Origin: Larus michahellis
Lineage: Eukaryota; Chordata; Aves; Charadriiformes; Laridae
NCBI RefSeq assembly: GCF_964199755.1
Contig: NC_133898.1
Coordinates: 128,338,224-128,402,223 of the forward strand
Direction: 5' to 3'
Length of the DNA stretch: 64,000 bases
Part shown: positions 57,191 to 64,000 of the stretch, piece after piece
Layout of the letters: every line of letters begins with the position of its first letter
Numbering within the stretch: the first letter of the stretch is position 1
Translations under genes and position numbers: made by a program
The notes under the pieces: generated by a model
Databases searched by the model: none
Told to the model about the DNA's origin: nothing
The model's input: only the letters and a program-made list of their open reading frames with translations

Positions 57191-57665
57191 CTTTGCCGAC
57201 CAAAGTGCCGCTCCCTCCCCGGCGCCACAGACGGAGGGTTGGGGCGGGGGACGGACGGACGGCTGCTTCACCTCGCCTCCCCGGCGCTGAGGGGCTGCAG
57301 GGCGGGAAGCGCCGCCCGCCTCCCCTCAGGCGAGCGGCCGTTAGGACGCCGCGCCCGCCACTCTCCCTCCCCCAGCTCATTCATTCTGTCACCGGCCGCG
57401 GAGCGGAGCGGGGCGGGGCGGCCCCGCAGCGCCACGGCCCGGCCCGACCCCGCGCTCACCCCCGGGCCCCGCCGAGCTGGCCCCGCCGAGCTGGCCCCGC
57501 CGCCGGCTCCCGCCTACCGCTCAGCCGGCGCCGCACCCCCAGAGGCCACGGGGCGGTTGGGGGGAGGCGGGGCTGCAGGCAGACGTCAACGCCGGCCGGG
57601 GAGGAGATTGGAGGGGAGGGGGAAGTGGTGTGACGTCAGAGACACGCAGGCGTGATGTCACGCCC
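57191..57665. promoter_or_regulatory. CpG island, likely promoter
   Basis: Very GC- and CpG-rich, with repeated CCCCGCC and GGGGCGG (SP/KLF-type) words such as those near 57,405-57,425 and 57,545-57,572. On the minus strand GGG|GTGAGC at 57,460/57,459 could be a donor for a TDH UTR exon. On the plus strand GAG|GTGAGT at 57,674/57,675 could be a donor for a divergent transcript. The island is the most likely housekeeping-type promoter here, for TDH or for a bidirectional pair. No coding frame in it is supported. Confidence 0.7.
57631..57638. promoter_or_regulatory. Full CRE/ATF site TGACGTCA
   Basis: A palindromic TGACGTCA, with TGATGTCA 15 bp further (57,653-57,660) and a GACGTCA half-type site at 57,582-57,588. 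Three ACGTCA-like sites within 80 bp at the island edge suggest CREB/ATF input; binding is inferred. Confidence 0.6.
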
Positions 57666-57884
57666 TGTGAGGAGGTGAGTGCCGTGGCTCCCCCGCGCGC
57701 CTGGGGCTAGGGGCTCCTTGGCGTCAGTGGCACCAAAGGGACGGTGGGGAACAGAGGAGGCCCCCCAATGTGCAAGGCCAGTGGTCACTGGCTGAGCTGG
57801 GGTGTGACAGCATGGCTGAGGCCAGGTGGGCTAAGAGAAGGGGCGAGGGGAGCCATGGTGGCCCCTTGGCAAACGCCACCCAGT

Positions 57885-58150
57885 CACAGAATCATGGAAT
57901 GGTTTGGGATAGAAGGGACCGTCAAGATCATCTTGTTCCACCCCCTGCCCTGGGCAGGGACACCTCCCACCAGACCAGGTTGCTCCAAGCCCCGTCCAAC
58001 CTGGCCTTGAACCCCTCCAGAGATGGGGCAGCCACAGCTTCTCTGGGCAAGCCGGGCCAGAGGCTCACCACTCTCACAGTCAAGAATTTCTTCCTAATAT
58101 CTCATCTAAATCGACCTTCTTCCACTTGAAAGCCATTCCGCCTCATCCTA
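57885..58150 (-). mobile_element. CR1 LINE, antisense, 3' part of an interrupted copy
   Basis: CACAGAATCATGGAATGGTT, then the 3' UTR up to GCCATTCCGCCTCATCCTAC, where the sequence switches to a sense CR1. The rest of this element resumes at about 58,499. Confidence 0.93.
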
Positions 58151-58498
58151 CTAGAAGCAGCCTTCCAGTCCCTGAAGGGGGCCTACAGGAAAGCTGGGGA
58201 GGGGCTGTTTGCAAGGGCAGGTAGCGATAGGACGAGGGGCAATGGTTTAAACTAGAGCAGGGCAGGGTTAGATTAGCCATTAGGAAGAAGTTCTTTACAC
58301 TGAGGGTGGTGAAACACTGTCCCAGGTTGCCCAGAGAGGTGGTGGAGGCCCCATCCCTGGAGACATTCAAGGCCAGGCTCGATGAGGCTCTGAGCAACCT
58401 GATCTAGTTGAAGATGTCCCTGCTCACTGCAGGGGGGTTGGACTAGATGGCCTTTAAAGGTCCCTTCCAACCCAACACGTTCTATGACTCTTATGATT
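58151..58498 (+). mobile_element. CR1 LINE 3' part, sense, nested in another CR1
   Basis: CTTCCAGTCCCTGAAGGGGG, CCTACAGGAAAGCTGGGGAG, the GGTTGCCCAGAGAGGTGGTG tract, then CCCAACACGTTCTATGACTC and TTATGATT. It is complete at the 3' end, and antisense CR1 sequence lies on both sides. Confidence 0.92.
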
Positions 58499-58987
58499 TT
58501 ATGGCTCCCCTCCCTGCTCCAGAGTCCCTCCCCAGCTTTCCTGGAGCCCCTTGAGGGACTGGCAGGGGCTGGAAGGTCTCCGCGGAGCCTTCTCTTCTCC
58601 AGGCTGAACCCCCCCAGCTCTCTCAGCCTGTCCTCCCAGCAGAGGGGCTCCAGCCCTCCCAGCATCTCCGGGGCCTCCTCTGGCCCCGCTCCAACAGCTC
58701 CGTGTCTCTCCTGTGCCGAGGCCCCAGCGCTGGAGGCAGCACTGCAGGGGGGTCTCCCCCGAGCGCAGCAGAGGGGCAGAATCCCCCCCTCGCCCTGCTG
58801 CCCACGCTGCTGGGGATGCAGCCCAGGCTGTGGGGGGTTTCTGGGCTGCCAGCGCACGGTGCCGGCTCCTGTGGAGCTTCTCACCCACCAACACCCCCAA
58901 GTCCTTCTCCTCAGGGCTGCTCTCCATCCATTCTCCACCCAGCCTATATTTGTGCTTGGTATTGCCCTGACCCACGTGCAGGACCTG
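58499..58987 (-). mobile_element. CR1 LINE, antisense, 5' part of the interrupted copy
   Basis: It resumes at ATGGCTCCCCTCCCTGCTCC, the sequence that follows CCCCTCGTCCC in the uninterrupted copies at 24.2 and 30.3 kb. It runs to CCCACGTGCAGGACCTGGTG, which on the minus strand is the VLHVG part of ORF2. Frames are broken. Confidence 0.93.
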
Positions 58988-59458
58988 GTGAGTTCTGCAG
59001 GATTTGTATGCTTGGGAATAAGACTGTGCAATGATCAGCATCCAGATGGAAAATTCTTCTACCTCCAAGAAGGAATTCGCACAGAGGCTCAAGAGCCAGT
59101 TCATTTATCAGAGTTGAAACGACAGAAAGGATTTTTAGTATTCAAAAAAAAATTAAATATCAGGAGCTCCATCATGAAGAAGGCAGAAGCAGAAAGTCCT
59201 TAAATACCGTGGTAATATCCTCTGTGGTAATTAATGGCAGAACACCAATGGCAAGACTTCAGGAATAAATAAAGTATTAGACATTTGCCTTTCCACATGG
59301 AGGAGATGTTTTTTCTCGCCTCTTCCCCACTGTGCCTGTTAATGGGCAGAAATTAGGAAAGATGGAAAGACTATAATCTGCAAAACAATGTGAAATACAA
59401 CAGACTTCAGAAAAGATAGGTAATGTTTCAAAAACATATGTTTAAATGTGAAATCTGG
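58988..59458. other. Short intergenic stretch, nothing recognised
   Basis: AT-rich sequence between CR1 copies. No gene. Confidence 0.5.
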
Positions 59459-60480
59459 GTCACGGAATCACGGAATTTTTCGGAGTTGGAAGGGACCTCT
59501 AGAGATCATCTAGTCCAACTCCCCTGCTAAAGCAGGATTGCCCAGAGCACATCACTCAGAGCTGCATCCAGGTGGGTCTTGAAAGTCTCCAGAGAAGGGG
59601 ACTCCACGACCTCCCTGGGCAGCCTGTTCCAGCGCTCTGTCACCCTCAGGGTAAATAAGTTTTTTCTCATATTTGATTGGAACTTCCTATGTTCCAGCTT
59701 GTGCCCGTCACCCCTCATCCTGTCACTGGGAACCACTGAAAAGAGTCTGGCTCCATCCTCCTTCAACGCACCCTTTAGATACTTGTATGCCATCATAAGG
59801 TCTCCCCTCAGCCTTCTCTTCTCCAGGCTAAAGAGTCCCAGCTCTCTCAGCCTTTCCTCATCAGGGAGGTGCTCCAATCCCTCAATCATCGTTGCCCTTC
59901 GCTGGACTCTCAGTAGTTCCCAGTCTCTCTTGAACTGGGGAGCCCAAAACTGGACACAGTATTCCAGTTGTGGCCTCACCAGTGCAGAGTAGAGGGGGAG
60001 AATGACCTCCCTTGACCTGCTGGCCACACTCTTCCCTGTGCAGCCCAGAATTCCATTGGCCTTCTTGGCAACAAGGGCACATTGCTGGCTCATGGATAAT
60101 TTACTGTCTACCAAGACCCCCAGATCCCTTTCTTCAGAGCTGCTTCCCAGCAGGTCCACCCCTAACCTATACTGGTGCCTGACATTCTTCCTCCCCACGT
60201 GCAGGACCCTACACTTGCCCTTGTTGAACCTCATTAGGTTCTTCTCTGCCCAGCTCTCCAGCCTGTCTAGGTCACGCTGGATGGCAGCACGGCCCTCTGG
60301 GGTGTCGGCCACCCCACCCAGTTTGGTATCATCAGTGAACTTGCTGAGCATACACTCTGTCCCCTCGTCCAGGTCGTTGATGAATACATCAAACAATACT
60401 GGTCCAAGGATTGACCCCTGGGGGACACCACTGGTTACAGGCCTCCAACTCGACCCTGCTCCATTAATCACAACCCTAAA
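59459..60480 (-). mobile_element. CR1 LINE, about 1.0 kb, antisense, with open RT fragment
   Basis: The 3' end on the left reads CACGGAATCACGGAATTTTT, then GGAAGGGACCTCTAGAGATC, marking a subfamily different from the TTAAAGATCATCC copies. The sense strand is minus. It is 5'-truncated just before [15 protein letters not shown]. Confidence 0.95.
59527..60471 (-). pseudogene. CR1 ORF2 fragment (RT palm to C-terminus), FADD changed to FTDD
   Basis: An open frame of about 314 codons: [125 protein letters not shown]. The second residue of the RT FADD box is Thr instead of Ala. The WELLRVQRR region is one residue shorter than the usual VLERVQRRA pattern. The N-terminal endonuclease and RT fingers are missing. 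It is a dead LINE remnant. Confidence 0.88.
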
Positions 60481-61693
60481 GGGTCAAAGGAGGAGGTTGG
60501 TTTGCTGTCAAGAGCACCTTCAAACACAGAAAGTACGTACTGCGGAGAGTGAGGGTAAACATGACTCAAGCACTAATCGTTTTTAAAACAGAAACTGATA
60601 AGCTCAACACCACCCAAAAATGACTCCATTTTATGAATAGCAATCAAGTGGGTCCAGCCAACAGAAAGCAGACATGTTTAACAAATGCAATTACTGCACT
60701 TAGCTTCTTTATGCCTCCACGTTCTGCTTATAATACATGGCCTCAAAAAGCAGCAGTTTTATAGAGAGTGGTTTGTCTGCAAAGCTCTGTGAGGTCTTCT
60801 GCTCCTTGCTGTGTTTAGGCAGGTAGTGCTCATCACTCCATGAACTGAACTAAGAACATAAAAGCGACCACAACGAATCAAGCAGAGATCATCCTGGACC
60901 AGTTTTCTTGTCTCCAACAGCAGCTCTTTCCCCACAACACTCTCGCAGACCTCCGTGATCTACAGCTGAAGGACTTTCTGAACCAGACGTGGTGTCTTCA
61001 CATTCCGTGTATTGACAGTCACTCGTCGTTACTGTTCTGCTCCTCCACAGACTCGCCCATATGCTTTTCCAACTCAGGGTAAGCTTGTAGTGTCCACGTT
61101 GGGTAATACACGCGCTTCATATATAATTTTATGCTCTCTAATTATATGGAGCTAAGCTGTTACATAACGATCTCCAACCTGCCTGCCAAGGGGTGAAATT
61201 CATAAGCCGTATAAACATCTCCGCAGCAAGCTAATCTTATCTCAAAGCCTTTGTTCTTCAAGATTGCTTAGGGAGTTAATGTTGTTTAGGGTTGTGAAAG
61301 ATAGAAGTGTTTGGAATAAGGGAGGAAAAAAAAAAGTAGTAACGTTGTTTCCTAGAAGTACAGCTCAGCAGAAGAAAGGAGGAGAAGGGTCTGGAGCTGT
61401 GGAAGCTCTTTGTACAGCTGCTGCTGGAATTGGGAAGACTTGTGAGGGCTCAGAGAAAGGAGGATTCAATCAACTTCTGTCTGAAAGCGGGCATTGTTGA
61501 CTGCATCCACTGTTTAGGACTTGCCGTGATCCATCAAATCAATGATCCATCAGAGACAGTGTCCTGTTTGACAGCAGCTTGTCTTCTTTGTCCTGCAGAG
61601 GACATCCTACTGATACACATAGTCACAATATTCCCCTGAGGAGGGGAACAACACAGAAGCTTCCCCCGCCGGCAGCACGTTCTGCTGTCAGAA
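60481..61693. other. Intergenic, no gene seen (60.5-61.7 kb)
   Basis: AT-rich unique sequence. No splice-bounded coding exon was recognised; MTMR9, expected next by human synteny, is not detectable here. Confidence 0.5.
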
Positions 61694-61862
61694 GTCATAG
61701 AATCACAGAATCAGAGAGTCATAGAACTGTCTAGGTTGGAAGGGACCTTTCAGATCGTCGAGTCCAACCATCGACCTAACTCTGACAGAAACCATCACTA
61801 AACCATATCTCTACACCATATGTCTACCCATCTTTTAAATACCTCCAGGGATGGTGACTCAA
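61694..61862 (-). mobile_element. CR1 LINE 3' end, antisense
   Basis: GTCATAGAATCACAGAATCA, GAGAGTCATAGAACTGTCTA, then GATCGTCGAGTCCAACCATC: the same subfamily as the 41.5 kb copy. It is cut off after CTCCAGGGATGGTGACTCAA, where another CR1 begins. Confidence 0.92.
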
Positions 61863-61952
61863 TCAATGGTTAGAGTTGGAAGGGACCTGAAAGAGCACCT
61901 AGTTCCAACACCCCTGCCATGGGAAAGGTCACCTTCCACCTAGTTCCTCAGC
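61863..61952 (-). mobile_element. CR1 3' fragment, antisense, abutting the previous one
   Basis: AATGGTTAGAGTTGGAAGGG, then ACCTGAAAGAGCACCTAGTT and CACCTTCCACCTAGTTCCTC. It is a different subfamily from its left neighbour, only about 90 bp long, and its octamer tail is lost at the junction. Confidence 0.8.
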
Positions 61953-62598
61953 CAGAAACAGCTGGAGAACCTTGATTTTGGAGTGAGCTTCCCATATGGA
62001 GCCCTGCTTCCTAGGCTGCAAAAACCTAGCACACCAGAATGCTGCTAAGAGTTTTAGAAAGCGTGACACGGGATCAGATTTAAGTCCAAACACTTTGCAC
62101 AAAATGCTCCAGGCTCTCTAATCCCTCCTCGTTGCTCATTAAGAACTTCTTGCTACATACAGCTTTACCTAGGAAATTGGGAGTGCCTGGACTGCATCGA
62201 ACCATGTCATGTTACTGGATTTCTGCAGTTTTGGCCAAGTAAAGCCCCTCTCTAGAAGGACGTTTGGTCAGTAACCCCCAAGAAACATGCAACGTCATCC
62301 TTGCTGCCCCCATACAGTGTTACGGTATCATCCCATCGATTTGGGGAGTGTCTACGTATAAGCCCAGACAGATGGCATTGCCCTTCAGTGAGCTGTCTGC
62401 AAACAAGAACAGACACTTCAGGACACTTGCTCTAAGTAAACCAGGCAAAGACGGGCTGGGGAGGAGAAGTACAACAGATGGGGGCAACAAATAGCACATG
62501 ACGGGCTGAGAAACGGAAGAGAAGGAGACTCACAGCCCTCAGGAAGGCAAAGGAGTGCAGAGACGCAATGGAGAGACTGAGTGAAGGAGAGCATTGAG
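61953..62598. other. Intergenic, no gene seen (62.0-62.6 kb)
   Basis: No supported gene or repeat. Confidence 0.5.
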
Positions 62599-62868
62599 TT
62601 GATAGGATGAAGGGTAATGGCTTCAAACTGGAAGAGGGGAGATTTAGACTAGATATGAGGAAGAAATTCTTTACTGTAAGAGTGGTGAGCCCCTGGCCCA
62701 GGTTGCCCGGGGAAGTTGTGGCTGCCCCACCTCTGGATGTGTTCAAGGCCAGGTTGGACAGGGCTTGGAGCAACCTGGGCTGGTGGGAGGTGTTGCTGCC
62801 CAGGGCACGGGGTTGGAACTAGAAGATCTTGAAGGTCCCTTCTGACCCAAACCATTCCATGATTCTAT
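62599..62868 (+). mobile_element. CR1 LINE 3' end, sense
   Basis: GATAGGATGAAGGGTAATGG, CTTCAAACTGGAAGAGGGGA, then the GTGAGCCCCTGGCCCAGG tract and CCATTCCATGATTCTATGC at the end. About 270 bp, only slightly diverged. Confidence 0.95.
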
Positions 62869-64000
62869 GCTAAAACAGGCAGAACTAGCGTGCAGAGGTC
62901 CCAGATGACTTTACGAACTGGCTGTTGTATGCAGTCGCTTCTCACTGGAGGCTTAGAAGCCTTTCCAGGAGATTTCACCGTGGCCTGCACTCCGCAGCTT
63001 TCCTGTTAGGCTACCAGCAGGGATCCTGGTGTCTCAGGAAAGAAACCTCCCGTGTGCAATCCCCAGGCCAGCAGGCACTTGCAGGGTGACCTTCTGGGCC
63101 CTCATTTTGCCCCCAAGGCAGCCCTTTGCTCCAGCTACCTGTGCACCTCCCAGTCATGTGGAAAGAAGAAACACTGAGGCAAAGGAGATCAGCGTTGCAT
63201 GATGCAGACTGCAACCTGAGGCAAGAGAGACATTCCAGAGACCTTGCGCACAGATAGCTATCTCAATGGGACCAACTTGGGAGGCATCTGACACCCCAGA
63301 GCCCACTTTCCCATCATGCATTTGGGGGCAAAAAAAGGATTTGTAGGAGCTGCTTTCTCTGTTGTTGATGTGAAACACCTAGGCAGGTGCTTCAAATGGA
63401 AAAAAAAAAAAAATTCCCAGAAAGGAAAATGATAGAGGTGGAATTTGTAAGCAAGAAGCAGAGCTCCAGAACCTCAGCACAAAGAGCTCTGGAGGACACG
63501 GGACAGGACTGCATTTTCTTCAGAAGGCTTGTCAGCTCACAGGACACATTCCTGTGGTTGAGATCCAAAACTGTTGAGCCATTGAAGCATTCACAGGCTT
63601 GCACTCCTGCCCTGTATAGAAATCTACCATTCATGTGTTTCAAAACAGACTAAAAAGAAATGTCTCCAATGGAAAGTGCTGTCGTATCCCAGCTCAGTAT
63701 ACCTGGTATCAAATTAATTCCCTTCCTAAGACTATTTTAATCTCCACTTGTAGAGTCTCACAGTATCTGAGTGTTAACCTTACCCCAGAATCTAAGACTC
63801 AGTGATATCCTTGCTATGGACGTGCAGCTCCACTAACTTTATTCTCTACATGGTCTCCTACTGAGAACAATAAGTATGTTGATAGGATGAGTTTCTTCTT
63901 AGAATAGCTATGCCCATCTCCTGCACAAAATCAGCCAGCAGACTCTCTGTAGTGATACGCTAGAAGCTGCACGGGAGTGTGCTGAGCAGCTGTCAGCTGG
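62869..64000. other. Intergenic, no gene seen (62.9-64.0 kb)
   Basis: Unique-looking sequence to the window edge. Only short frames, no repeats recognised apart from an A run at 63,400-63,412. Confidence 0.5.

Noticed and set aside
57015..57380. Minus frame of 121 codons with Pro/Phe/Leu repeats
   Set aside because: It is the translation of the minisatellite plus CpG island. Similar frames exist in the other phases, with no family similarity and no splice context.
57193..57655. Overlapping plus-strand frames of 138-146 codons in the CpG island
   Set aside because: GC-rich DNA has few stops by chance; both frames are Pro/Arg/Ala-rich and overlap each other and a minus frame.
60481..64000. 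Expected 3' end of MTMR9
   Set aside because: Human order predicts it nearby, but no phosphatase-like exon or conserved UTR could be recognised in this stretch.

Overview
This is nuclear DNA from a bird. Three things show it: split vertebrate-type genes with GT-AG introns, interspersed repeats that are almost all CR1 LINEs (no Alu-, B1- or L1-like repeats seen), and orthologues of two vertebrate neighbours, FAM167A and TDH. In human 8p23.1 the order is MTMR9, TDH, FAM167A, BLK. Here FAM167A is on + at the left edge and TDH on - at the right, which is the same tail-to-tail arrangement read from the other strand. MTMR9 and BLK would lie beyond the right and left edges; neither is visible.

Layout: (1) 1-2047 is the last intron and last coding exon of FAM167A, then a probable 3' UTR to about 4.27 kb. 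(2) 4.3-43.6 kb is a long intergenic interval. It carries about fifteen CR1 fragments of very different ages on both strands, a TG-rich stretch split by a CR1, small duplications and long unique stretches with no supported gene. (3) 43.68-51.86 kb holds TDH (L-threonine 3-dehydrogenase, mitochondrial) on the minus strand. All eight coding exons can be placed; their lengths sum to 1122 nt (373 codons plus stop), with GT-AG boundaries and matching phases throughout. An AT-rich, CR1-free block of about 2.8 kb downstream of the stop is probably its 3' UTR. (4) 51.86-57.66 kb is the 5' region of TDH. It contains a TATA/CCAAT promoter candidate with a perfect splice donor at about 55.1 kb, a purine-rich minisatellite at 56.84-57.19 kb, and a CpG island with CRE/ATF-type sites at 57.19-57.66 kb. 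(5) 57.7-64 kb is intergenic, with dense CR1 insertions, one of them nested inside another.

Biologically, the main content is an apparently intact TDH gene (threonine + NAD+ to 2-amino-3-ketobutyrate in mitochondria), a gene that is a pseudogene in humans. I found no operon-like, CRISPR-like or otherwise new molecular system. The most useful leads are the two competing TDH promoter regions, the minisatellite beside the CpG island, the nested and array-splitting CR1s, an internal CR1 fragment lacking a 3' end, and one palindromic homeodomain-like site. Exon boundaries and repeat limits were read by eye; repeat ends are good to about 10-20 bp.
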